A DNA stretch of 34,598 nt, from contig NZ_JACXSS010000002.1 of assembly GCF_014850955.1 (NCBI RefSeq), positions 1 through 34,598 on the forward strand. Direction: 5' to 3'. Below are positions 9,711-16,261 of the stretch, in pieces. Source of the stretch: Methylomonas albis. GTDB lineage: Bacteria; Pseudomonadota; Gammaproteobacteria; Methylococcales; Methylomonadaceae. Position numbers and translations under genes: made by a program. Under the pieces are notes generated by a model. It saw only the letters and a list, made by a program, of their open reading frames with translations, was not told where the DNA came from and did not search any database. Position 1 is the stretch's first letter, and every line of letters starts with the position of its first letter.

Positions 9711-10334
9711 TTAAATTGCTGTCTGTTCCGAAATTTCTAACGCATCATCGACCTCTATCCCGAGATATCTCACTGTGCTCTCTAGCTTGGTATGACCCAG
9801 CAGTAGTTGAACGGCTCGCAAGTTTTTTGTCCGACGATAAATCAATGTGGCTTTAGTCCTGCGCATTGTGTGAGTACCATATGCTGCCGGATCAAGACCA
9901 ATAGATGTTACCCAGTGTTCAACAATTCGAGCATATTGCCGCGTAGAGAGGTGTGGCGAATCGTGAATTCGACTTGGAAAAAGAAACTCTTCGGTCTTCA
10001 GTTGAGACTGGCTGATCCAATTTGCCAACGAGTCTCTGGTTTGCTCGGTAATTTCAAACTGAACTGGTCTATGTGTTTTCTGCTGCATTACAATTGATCG
10101 TGATGACACTCGACCACCTTGCGCAACATCGCAAACTTTAAGTTTGACCAGATCACATCCCCGGAGCTTGCTATCAATGGCAAGATTGAAGAGAGCCACT
10201 TCACGGATATTTTTGGCCATCTGCAAACGTATGCGAATGGCCCAGATTTCCTTCAATTTTAGTGGCAATTTCTGACCAATTAACTTGCCTTTGTTCCAGG
10301 GTGCGTGCAGATTGCTTTGGTTTTCTTGTTTCAT
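9711..10334 (-). CDS. Catalytic-domain-only tyrosine recombinase (FimB-size)
   Basis: A 207-residue site-specific recombinase. The full catalytic set is present: Arg58 (SKLRGCDL), Lys86 (QQKTHRP), His155-x-x-Arg158 (HTMRR), His181 (LGHTK) and Tyr190 (VRYLG). It is far shorter than XerC/D or IntI (about 300-340 residues) and lacks the N-terminal core-binding domain, the size seen in FimB/FimE-type invertases. The start ATG at 10334 is chosen because GGAG lies 7 bases upstream. It sits beside a long inverted repeat (10394-10574) and at the edge of the cassette block, so it may act on one of them. It is not an integron integrase, since the IntI-specific extra segment and N-terminal domain are absent. 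The right copy is cut off by the contig end and frameshifted twice. Confidence 0.9.
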   Translation of the reverse strand: MKQENQSNLHAPWNKGKLIGQKLPLKLKEIWAIRIRLQMAKNIREVALFNLAIDSKLRGCDLVKLKVCDVAQGGRVSSRSIVMQQKTHRPVQFEITEQTRDSLANWISQSQLKTEEFLFPSRIHDSPHLSTRQYARIVEHWVTSIGLDPAAYGTHTMRRTKATLIYRRTKNLRAVQLLLGHTKLESTVRYLGIEVDDALEISEQTAI

Positions 10335-10372
10335 GACAAACTCCAAATTATTGTTTAAGGAGATTTATTATC

Positions 10373-10507
10373 ATGCTACTTACAGGGCCGTATGATGTGC
10401 CAACCAACGGGCGTGGCATAATTCCGGGTAACTTACTATTAGCAGAACCGACGGGTCTTTTAATTAAGTCAGGAGCAAATCTGTCCTACATAACGGCCAA
10501 AACTTGA
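10373..10507 (+). CDS. Possible 44-residue peptide with strong ribosome site
   Basis: An ATG follows AAGGAG (10357-10362) at a 10-base distance, which is unusually good for this window. It opens a 44-codon frame beginning MLLTGPYDVPTNG. The frame runs divergently from the small recombinase and through the left arm of the inverted repeat. It could be a leader peptide, a truncated gene start or chance. No homology is recognised. Confidence 0.35.
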   Translation: MLLTGPYDVPTNGRGIIPGNLLLAEPTGLLIKSGANLSYITAKT

Positions 10508-10574
10508 ATACAGCGAATCCCAAACCGTTTTAATCTGGCATCAAAAAGATGCGCCGCCCGTTGGTTGGCACATC
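10394..10574. repeat. Long inverted repeat, 20-base perfect arms
   Basis: Left arm GATGTGCCAACCAACGGGCG (10394-10413) and its exact reverse complement at 10555-10574. With two mismatches the match extends to 26 bases, through GCAT/ATGC at the inner ends. The arms enclose about 130-140 bases. It lies 60 bases upstream of a single-domain tyrosine recombinase, the arrangement of invertible switches or recombination targets. Unknown function. Confidence 0.75.
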
Positions 10575-10897
10575 TTACTCTTTAACCCTTTTGCATCATC
10601 AATGATCGAAATATGCTCTAAAGCCGACATTCGAATCTAAAACCCAATGACCGCAAGGGGTCGTTTTGCCACTGTGACGATCGGCCGCTATCGGGTATCC
10701 GAATTCAATGACGGCTTCCGGGCAATGAATCTGATGAGCTGACGGTCGTCAGGCGACCCGTTGCGGCCTATCGTTCATTCTGATTCAATGGCAGCAATCA
10801 GATGGTCAGCGGTCATAACGACCTATCGCCGATGATATATAGAAGAGAAAATCATATGCCGATCAATAAAGTAGCAAGACAACGTTTATTCTCAGGT
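10575..10897. other. Gene-free stretch with imperfect palindromes
   Basis: No supportable gene. The stretch is more GC-rich than its neighbours and has several short palindromic pieces around GACCG/CGGTC and CGATCGGCCG. It may be a mobile-element remnant or part of a recombination region. I recognise no transposase or insertion-sequence end. Confidence 0.4.
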
Positions 10898-10932
10898 AGA
10901 TATGCTGTTAACAGCTTAATAACTTGTTAGGT
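10898..10932 (+). repeat. Att-like boundary site, left end of cassette block
   Basis: AGATATGC, 11 bases, then TAATAACTTG running into GTTAGGT. The last seven bases fit the integron core consensus GTTRRRY. A palindrome GCTGTTAACAGC lies inside. A related site (AGATATGC, 9 bases, TAATAACTTG, CTATGTT) occurs inverted at 15729-15761. The first cassette gene starts 22 bases downstream. It may be an attC or attI relic. Confidence 0.45.
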
Positions 10933-10954
10933 TTGAAAGTATATAGACATTTTG

Positions 10955-11776
10955 ATGAGCCAAGAAATACAGATACAAAAAAAGGAAGCATTGGAAGAAA
11001 TGCATCAATCACCTGAGTTCAAAGCTCAAAAAAAATATTTCATGAGAATAACAAATGATGCATACCTCCTATTAAAGCTGGCATTTATGTATAGCTCTAG
11101 GGCTTATGACTTCTCAAAAAATGCTCTTTCTGTTCAATCAACAGATGATTTAGCGCAATCGATACAAGCTTGTAGTTATCTTTTCGATGAAGGTCTAATC
11201 ACTCCGGTGAAGAGAGAGCTCAGATATATCATTGAATCTTCAATAAAGTACCTTTATGCCGATCAACAGACAAAAGGGAAAAATTTACAAGATAAAATCA
11301 CCTTTCTTCAAAGCATTGGTTCTTCAATTGATGTTAGGGAAGACCTCAATTTATCCGCCCTCCATGAGGAAGATGCGAAGCTATTAATCAACGAGCTCAA
11401 TGACGTCTACAGAGAGTGCTGTGCATACGTGCATGTTTCACCTAGACAGGTTTCCGAGAGACTAGATCAACGAGAGAGAGGCGGTGCACTTGGTTACGAA
11501 ACGACAGACGAGCTTAGAAAGCTAAACAAGTTAATATTTAGAGTTTACGACATGGCTCTAGCTCTATATTTTCATGGTTACGATCTGTCAATGACTGGCG
11601 ACTTGTTTGTTGGTGCGTTAGATGACATGCCGAAGTGGAGCTTCCATAAAGGTAAATATGTATCAACTGTATCAGCCTATTTTGACTATAAGCATGAAAG
11701 AAATATGCGGAAATATGGCGAAGCAAGACCTTGGGATGCCAAAAATTGGCCTCCAAGAAAACTAAACAAAGCCTAG
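10955..11776 (+). CDS. Cassette gene: helical protein with HEPN-like R-x6-H motif
   Basis: A 273-residue, mostly alpha-helical soluble protein with no recognised family. A pair of helices (about 85-105 and 140-165) carries RELRYIIESS and then RECCAYVH, where Arg153 and His160 make an R-x6-H motif as in HEPN ribonucleases. This is only suggestive because the motif is short. The ATG at 10955 is used; a TTG one codon earlier is possible, and there is no strong ribosome site. The stop codon lies inside the R'' box of the attC-like site that follows, as is common in integron cassettes, and the gene begins just after a GTTRRRY core. HEPN proteins often act as toxins or defence effectors, but no partner gene is seen in the same cassette. 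Confidence 0.75.
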   Translation: MSQEIQIQKKEALEEMHQSPEFKAQKKYFMRITNDAYLLLKLAFMYSSRAYDFSKNALSVQSTDDLAQSIQACSYLFDEGLITPVKRELRYIIESSIKYLYADQQTKGKNLQDKITFLQSIGSSIDVREDLNLSALHEEDAKLLINELNDVYRECCAYVHVSPRQVSERLDQRERGGALGYETTDELRKLNKLIFRVYDMALALYFHGYDLSMTGDLFVGALDDMPKWSFHKGKYVSTVSAYFDYKHERNMRKYGEARPWDAKNWPPRKLNKA

Positions 11777-11818
11777 CAAGGCATTCCAGCGGACAAGCCG
11801 CTGAATGCGGCGTTAGAT
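11771..11818 (+). repeat. attC-like recombination site A
   Basis: R''-like GCCTAGC (11771-11777), then arms GCATTC-C-AGCGG and CCGCT-GAATGC with one extrahelical base (C at 11787) and a 5-base loop, then GTTAGAT (11812-11818), which fits GTTRRRY. The single unpaired base in an otherwise perfect stem is the hallmark of integron attC sites. This is the clearest site in the window. Confidence 0.8.
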
Positions 11819-11850
11819 TTCTGCGTGCAGCAATATTATAGGAGATAGAA

Positions 11851-12888
11851 ATGCGCATAGCTGTACTTGGATCGATTGATGCTGATAGTGAAAAAACTCA
11901 AAAATTTAAATCTGCCTGTAGAGATATTGGGAATCAATTATCTAAACGTGGTTATCAGGTAATTGTTTGTTCAGAAAACCAGCACACGGCAGATCCCCAT
12001 ATTATCGATGGTATTAACGATGATGAAAAAAATAGAACAAGAGTGGAAATTATTAGATCGGAGGAAGAAGATAAATTAGCCCCTTTTTATGAAACTAGAG
12101 AAAAATACAAGAATATTGAATTCACGTTTTCGAGATGCTCGGGGGGCTGGAAGACAACACATTTAAAAGCGATTATTAATAGTGACCTTCTACTTACAAT
12201 TGGTGGCAAAGACAGCGTTTGGGTCGCCGCAAATTCTGCGCGTATGCTGAACAAGCCTGTTGTTTGCATTCCTTGTTTCGACGGTACCTCGAGGAAACTC
12301 TGGGAAAAATTGAGCGACGAATATAGAAAAACGGGTATTGATGAGAGTGTTGTAGGTCAAATTAGAGAGCAGTGGGGAGATGAGTCTAAAGATAGCCTTG
12401 AAAAACTTATAGTTTCAGTTTTTGAAAGTAATAAAGCGGAATACGCTTCCTCAAAAATACTCACATATCTAACAATATTCTGCCTATCGTTGGTGTTTAT
12501 TGTGGGCTGGATATCGTTATTTTCTCTTGAAAATTTAGCACCCGGTCGAATCTCAGTAATGACGATGGTTGTCATTTGTTCAATAATGGGTGTCATGCTC
12601 AGGGGAATAACTTCAGATAGGTATTCTCATAATTGGAACGAATTTTGGGCAAGCTTGATACCAGACGCAATTAAAGGGATTTTAATAGGGTTTATTCTAG
12701 CCTTAGTACATCTTTTTTCCGAACTGACCATAAATGGCTCGATAAGCGATTTGTCAGATAAAAGTTCCTTTATTCGCATTTCTTTGTCCATATCACTTAT
12801 TGCCATTCTTGCTGGATTTGCGTTAGACAAATCACTTGATAAGGTTGAAAAGCTAGCTGAAGACAAAATTAGTGACTTGGGAAAATGA
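11851..12888 (+). CDS. SLOG-domain protein with four C-terminal membrane segments
   Basis: A 345-residue putative nucleotide-signal-gated membrane effector. The N-terminal part (1-155) reads as a SLOG/LOG-like Rossmann domain: strand MRIAVLG, a LLLTIGGKDSVWVAANSA segment at 113-130 and KPVVCIP at 135-141. SLOG domains bind nucleotides and are the sensor part of Thoeris ThsA and several CBASS effectors. Four hydrophobic stretches follow (about 203-225, 233-252, 270-292, 307-325), with a charged C-terminal tail. Such effectors are thought to damage the membrane when a ligand binds. The ATG follows TAGGAGA at close spacing. The stop overlaps the start of the TIR gene (ATGA), so the two are made together, and both lie in one attC-bounded cassette. 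The SLOG call is from pattern only; the membrane segments are clear. Confidence 0.8.
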   Translation: MRIAVLGSIDADSEKTQKFKSACRDIGNQLSKRGYQVIVCSENQHTADPHIIDGINDDEKNRTRVEIIRSEEEDKLAPFYETREKYKNIEFTFSRCSGGWKTTHLKAIINSDLLLTIGGKDSVWVAANSARMLNKPVVCIPCFDGTSRKLWEKLSDEYRKTGIDESVVGQIREQWGDESKDSLEKLIVSVFESNKAEYASSKILTYLTIFCLSLVFIVGWISLFSLENLAPGRISVMTMVVICSIMGVMLRGITSDRYSHNWNEFWASLIPDAIKGILIGFILALVHLFSELTINGSISDLSDKSSFIRISLSISLIAILAGFALDKSLDKVEKLAEDKISDLGK

Positions 12889-13256
12889 AGTTGTTTTTAA
12901 GCTATACCATCCGAGATGGATTGATAAATATTCATCTATTAAGGTTCATAGAGAACATGATTTCTAGAGAATGCGATATTTACATAGATCTATTGCATAA
13001 CCAATCAGCCTCACCTCAAGATGAAGTAATAAAACAATTAATTTCATCTGATTTGCTTATACAAATTACTACTCCATCAATTGATGAATCTAATTGGGCC
13101 TCTTTAGAAGCAAGCTTAGCAGTAAAACATGATATACAGACTTTCTTTGTTGAGTACTTTAATTCAAACCCCAGTCAACTAATTTTTGAATTAATGGAAA
13201 TAGTAAAATCTAACAAATCACGTCAGAATGACACGCTGTCGCGCGCCTCTGCTTAA
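12885..13256 (+). CDS. Short TIR-domain protein, partner of the SLOG-membrane protein
   Basis: A 123-residue single-domain protein. It has the TIR pattern: KLFLSYTIRDG at the start (box 1), a DIYIDL strand at 31-36, SSDLLIQITTPS at 54-65, then SNWASLEASLA with Trp71 and Glu75 forming WxxxE, where Glu is the usual NAD-cleaving residue. It is shorter than Thoeris ThsB (about 190 residues), so it is close to a minimal TIR. In Thoeris, TIR proteins use NAD to make a cyclic or linear ADP-ribose signal that the SLOG or macro effector reads. The 4-base overlap with the SLOG-membrane gene points to the same pairing. The last 15 codons lie inside the attC-like site B. A role as signal maker is inferred. 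Confidence 0.8.
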   Translation: MKLFLSYTIRDGLINIHLLRFIENMISRECDIYIDLLHNQSASPQDEVIKQLISSDLLIQITTPSIDESNWASLEASLAVKHDIQTFFVEYFNSNPSQLIFELMEIVKSNKSRQNDTLSRASA

Positions 13257-13266
13257 GACGTTATGC
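13208..13266 (+). repeat. attC-like recombination site B
   Basis: R''-like ATCTAAC at 13208-13214, an imperfect CAGA/TCTG-based stem, and R'-like GTTATGC at 13260-13266, for a total of 59 bases. GTTATGC departs from GTTRRRY at one position, but a GTTATGT core is also used at site D. It overlaps the 3' end of the TIR gene. Weaker than sites A and C. Confidence 0.55.
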
Positions 13267-13288
13267 ATAAACGAGAATAATCGTATGG

Positions 13289-13531
13289 TTGGAGTGGTTT
13301 CTAAATGGTAAACAAATGTATGACCTCAAAAAAAGCGAGGAGCGTACTAATGCGATTCAGAAAAGGGAAGGTAAACAAAACTTTCGTGTTTATACGGTGA
13401 TATGTGGCTGCACTTGCCTTACTTGCGGTGGTTGGCACATCATAGATGAATCTCGGCCGCTTCCAACAAAGGAAGAATATGAAGCCATTTTGAAAAATCA
13501 CAATCAGACAAAGAAAAACAAAAATGCATGA
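13289..13531 (+). CDS. Cassette gene: small Cys-rich protein
   Basis: Up to 80 residues. The middle carries CGCTCLTCGGWH (Cys39, 41, 43, 46 and His50 in the long reading), which could hold a metal ion. The tail is Lys/Asn-rich. No family is recognised. The long frame starts with TTG; the ATG at 13316 (71 residues) keeps the cysteines and is an equally good start, as neither has a clear ribosome site. The stop lies in the R'' box of site C, so the gene fits a one-gene cassette of about 350 bases. Confidence 0.6.
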   Translation: MEWFLNGKQMYDLKKSEERTNAIQKREGKQNFRVYTVICGCTCLTCGGWHIIDESRPLPTKEEYEAILKNHNQTKKNKNA

Positions 13532-13612
13532 CCAGCGTATAAACTTGACCTCAAAAAACTGCGCGGCTATCGCCGCTCCGCTTATCGGGTCAAGTTATAC
13601 TTGGCGTTAAGC
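13526..13612 (+). repeat. attC-like recombination site C
   Basis: Arms at 13537-13550 and 13588-13600 (GTATAACTTGACC pairing) are perfect apart from one extra A in the left arm, an extrahelical base. The loop contains a small GCGGC/GCCGC hairpin, like the variable terminal structure of attC sites. GTTAAGC (13606-13612) fits GTTRRRY and the R''-like box is GCATGAC. Strong candidate. Confidence 0.75.
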
Positions 13613-13858
13613 GGCGGCTTTTTGATCCTGACCTGCTATTAGTGGAACGAGATCGATAGACCGCTTTCTGAATGACCGGTTGATACCAGAAATTGCTCGA
13701 TTAACGCGACAAATCACCGGAGACAGAAAGCAGAACGTAGAGGCGCTTTTTGGCGTACGAGTGAATTTGCCTTGTTATGTCTGTTTACCAAAATCTCTTT
13801 CCAGTCTATCCCCACCCAATACATTGCTTAATCGCGCCGGCCAATAATTAATCAAAAA
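13613..13858. other. Gene-free junction between two convergent cassette groups
   Basis: No gene seen. A possible weak core GTTATGT at 13774-13780, paired with GCAGAAC near 13731, could be another cassette site in either orientation, but the stem is poor. Plus-strand cassette genes end on the left and minus-strand genes end on the right of this junction. Confidence 0.35.
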
Positions 13859-14905
13859 TCATGGTCTTAACGCTGCCTTATATTCTTCGGCAATTACTTT
13901 AATTGCATCACGTCGTTTCTCCATTTCCAGAGGAAGAGCCTTTAAAATAATCTCCGTACACGCTTCGGTAAACTTGTGAATTGGATTTTTGCCGTGATAG
14001 GAGTGGAAATGGAACTTGCGATTGTCTTTAATGCCAAGCTTCCAGATCACCGCGTCAAAATCCAATAGATTAATTTTTACCTTCTTACTCAAGGCTGTTT
14101 TTGTTAATGGATGGGTTTTTGCGTAATCCGTAGGAATTGGGACCTCGATACCATGCTTTATTTCTACTTTTCTTACGACGTAATAGGCCTTTCCGCCCTC
14201 ATTCTTGTCTTCTGAAAACCTTCCTTTGTCTATCCAATTTAGGTTCTTCGCAGTGTCATTCGTAAGATACACTGACGCAGACTGGTCATCACCGGATAAT
14301 TCTTGCGCATCTACGATTGCTGCTTTATCGACCCCCACCTTGTTAATTAAAGTGACGCTATCCACCAGCGACTTGAAATATTGTTCTCGCTCATTGTCTA
14401 GAATATTTCTAAGATCCGCATATTTTATTTCATCAGAAGCAGCGGAGTACCGATAGTAGATTGCCCCCTCCCTCAATATTTCTTTTTCTTTCTCTCCCTG
14501 TTCTCCGCGTATCGATTTGGATTTCCTACAGATAACAGGCTTGCGTGTAGATGACTTGATGATTAGGCAGTGTACTTTGAGCCCTAAAGTCTCAAATGTT
14601 TTTGAATAAAAAGTTATTTCTGGCTCGAAATATTCTTTTACGAAATTGGTAAATACAACATCATCCGGAACCTCATGATCCAGAACGCCGACCAGTTCTC
14701 TAGGGCGATCTTTTATGCCAAAGAATATTACGCCTCCATCTCTATTAGAAAATGAGGCCATTGCCCTTGCAAACTTTGGAAGATTCTTATTTTCAAATTT
14801 CAGCTTAAATTCCCTATGCTCACTTTCTCGGTTGCTTATCCTTTTCGTAAAACGATCTATATCCAACTCCAATAAGTTAGCTAGCTCTAATTCTTGTTTA
14901 TCCAT
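13859..14905 (-). CDS. AlbA_2/Schlafen-type protein
   Basis: A 348-residue protein with an N-terminal AlbA_2 (Schlafen core-like) domain: ESEHREFK at 27-34, then AMASFSNRDGGVIFFGIKD at about 48-66, the usual family signature. The rest (about 150-348) is not recognised. AlbA_2 domains bind nucleic acid or nucleotides; Schlafen relatives cleave tRNA, and some bacterial ones occur in defence loci. The acidic residues Glu27, Glu29 and Glu32 with Lys34 are compatible with a nuclease site, but this cannot be proved here. The start ATG follows AGGATGG. It lies on the minus strand, downstream of the DCL-like gene and an attC-like site, so it seems to be a cassette in the opposite orientation to the SLOG/TIR group. 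Confidence 0.8.
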   Translation of the reverse strand: MDKQELELANLLELDIDRFTKRISNRESEHREFKLKFENKNLPKFARAMASFSNRDGGVIFFGIKDRPRELVGVLDHEVPDDVVFTNFVKEYFEPEITFYSKTFETLGLKVHCLIIKSSTRKPVICRKSKSIRGEQGEKEKEILREGAIYYRYSAASDEIKYADLRNILDNEREQYFKSLVDSVTLINKVGVDKAAIVDAQELSGDDQSASVYLTNDTAKNLNWIDKGRFSEDKNEGGKAYYVVRKVEIKHGIEVPIPTDYAKTHPLTKTALSKKVKINLLDFDAVIWKLGIKDNRKFHFHSYHGKNPIHKFTEACTEIILKALPLEMEKRRDAIKVIAEEYKAALRP

Positions 14906-14990
14906 TCTGCCATCCTATCCGTCCATGAAAGACCATCATGACTGAATACCACACTCTTTATTTGTCGAATTATACTGCCGAATTATTTAC

Positions 14991-15054
14991 ACATAACGTA
15001 CGGCTCACCGGACCCGCGCTGTTTGCGGGATCAGTGTGAAGCCGGTGGTTATAT
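14991..15054 (-). repeat. attC-like recombination site D, minus orientation
   Basis: Read on the minus strand: ATATAAC (R''-like), a stem built from CGGCTTCAC...CCCGC and GCGGG...GTGAGCCG with bulged bases, then TAC and GTTATGT (R'). The site begins 12 bases after the DCL-like stop codon. It resembles site B in its core. It marks the end of a minus-strand cassette. Confidence 0.6.
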
Positions 15055-15065
15055 AAGTTTTATTT

Positions 15066-15713
15066 TTATCTTTCAAACTTTTTGAATATGTCTAGATTTG
15101 CTATTTTTTGATGAAATTCTATAAACTTACTTTCAATTTCTTTATCTGAAAAACGGGTTATATATTGAAGGTCTGCATCTTCATGAAACATCTCTGTATT
15201 TATAGGACGATTTAATTCTTTTTTGAAATAGTTGACAATTTTACCGAATGGTGGAGTAGTATGCCTAAATTCTGAATTTTCTTTAGTAACAACTTCATTA
15301 GTTTTACAGCACCTAACTGGACCATTGTCAAAAAGATTGTTTTTCTTTATAGTCAATATCTCTGAGACAGACTGTCGGCAAGCGCGGTAAAAATATTGCT
15401 CTAATGTTGGTTTTACACTTGAGATACATTCAGGATAAGAGAAGTCTGTTGACTTGCCATCTTCTCGCTCGACATGAAAACAACTTGTAGGGTGATCTGG
15501 CGATTGGCCCCTGAAGAATCGTTTTACACCAACACCAATTTTGTCAGAGGCATCAGGGTGGCGTAAAAGTAACTCATGCAATAGAACATGGTCATCTTGA
15601 TTGACTTCCTCCCCGTCTTTATAACGATTTAGCATCTCCTTGAAGAATTCTTTCGCCTTTGTCTTTGTAGGAAAATGTATGCTTGGCAATTCAACTGGTT
15701 GTGCTTTACCCAT
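15066..15713 (-). CDS. DCL-family (DUF3223) protein
   Basis: A 215-residue protein whose N-terminal 70-80 residues match the DCL/DUF3223 pattern: FPTKTKAKEFFKEML, RYKDGEEVNQDD, LLLRHPDASDKIGVGVKRFF. This domain is found in plant DCL proteins (rRNA processing) and in scattered bacterial genes of unknown role. Further on are paired cysteines (CC at about 135) and a charged C-terminus. The second of two adjacent ATGs is chosen because GAGG is then about 6 bases upstream. Site D follows the stop, and an att-like boundary (15735-15761) precedes the start, so the gene looks like a complete minus-strand cassette. Function unknown; nucleic-acid related is a guess. Confidence 0.75.
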   Translation of the reverse strand: MGKAQPVELPSIHFPTKTKAKEFFKEMLNRYKDGEEVNQDDHVLLHELLLRHPDASDKIGVGVKRFFRGQSPDHPTSCFHVEREDGKSTDFSYPECISSVKPTLEQYFYRACRQSVSEILTIKKNNLFDNGPVRCCKTNEVVTKENSEFRHTTPPFGKIVNYFKKELNRPINTEMFHEDADLQYITRFSDKEIESKFIEFHQKIANLDIFKKFER

Positions 15714-15728
15714 CATTTTCCTCTTTTA

Positions 15729-15761
15729 ACATAGCAAGTTATTATCTAGGTCTGCATATCT
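15729..15761 (-). repeat. Att-like boundary site, right end of cassette block
   Basis: On the minus strand: AGATATGC, 9 bases, TAATAACTTG, CTATGTT, directly upstream of the DCL-like gene. It matches the site at 10898-10932 over about 25 aligned positions, in inverted orientation, so the whole 10.93-15.73 kb block is bracketed by related sites. Confidence 0.45.
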
Positions 15762-16261
15762 TGTACACTAGGCACACTCTTTACGTCAATCTCCTTCAAA
15801 AACCCTTGAGGTTCTAAACGGGATAACATGCATTTTTGACATGATAACCGGTTCCAGATAACTCCAACGAGTGGGCCGCTATGTACATGGTCAGCCGCAT
15901 AAGCGATGGCAAAGAGTTAAGCGCCACATTGATGATTCAATTGCACGAGCTGTATTTCACGTAACCGGCGGTGTGATTGGCATAGGACTGTCGAAACCCA
16001 GCAGCAAGCTGCCCTGGAAGGCGCTTTGCGGAATCCGGCTTGAAGTTATCGGCCAACTTTAAATGACTGCTTTCTGGTTTATGGCTGTCACACCCCGAAA
16101 TTTTTGAATGTCGCAAACTGGCCGGTCGGCGCCACTGGCGGGTTTCGATTGGAATGCCTGGTTGTTTTGAAATCGGAATCGGTGGCGGATTTCATTGGAA
16201 TACGCATGTGCGTATTCCGACCAAAAACAGCTCTTCTTGAGGTTTTTACATGAATCCCGGC
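15762..16261. other. Gene-free stretch, possible mobile-element scar
   Basis: The only long frame (63 codons from 15871) has no ribosome site and no recognisable product. The right half has two direct repeats of GGCGGRTTTC(G)ATTGGAAT (16137-16157 and 16184-16203) next to a palindrome. Repeated short motifs like this occur at the ends of some insertion sequences, but no transposase is present. Confidence 0.35.
16197..16218. repeat. Palindrome GGAATACGCA / TGCGTATTCC
   Basis: Perfect 10-base arms around TG. Its left arm overlaps the second direct repeat. It could be a protein-binding operator or a relic of an insertion-sequence end. Confidence 0.5.

Larger units (their letters stand above)
1..10330. 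repeat. Left copy of the contig-end overlap (same sequence as 24247-34598)
   Basis: Bases 1-10330 repeat 24247-34598 in the same order and orientation, from inside rep to inside the small tyrosine recombinase. The offset drifts from 24246 at the left edge to 24272 near 1.85 kb, then stays at 24268-24274, so about 26 net bases are missing from the first 1.8 kb of this copy. Differences are mostly single-base indels, often in homopolymers. This is what an untrimmed circular long-read contig looks like. The implied unit is about 24.27 kb. Confidence 0.95.

Noticed and set aside
9711..10334. Integron integrase IntI
   Set aside because: Only 207 residues, without the N-terminal domain or the IntI-specific insert; similar in size to FimB-type recombinases.
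15871..16062. 63-codon frame in the gene-free stretch
   Set aside because: No ribosome site, no recognisable product, no conservation evidence.
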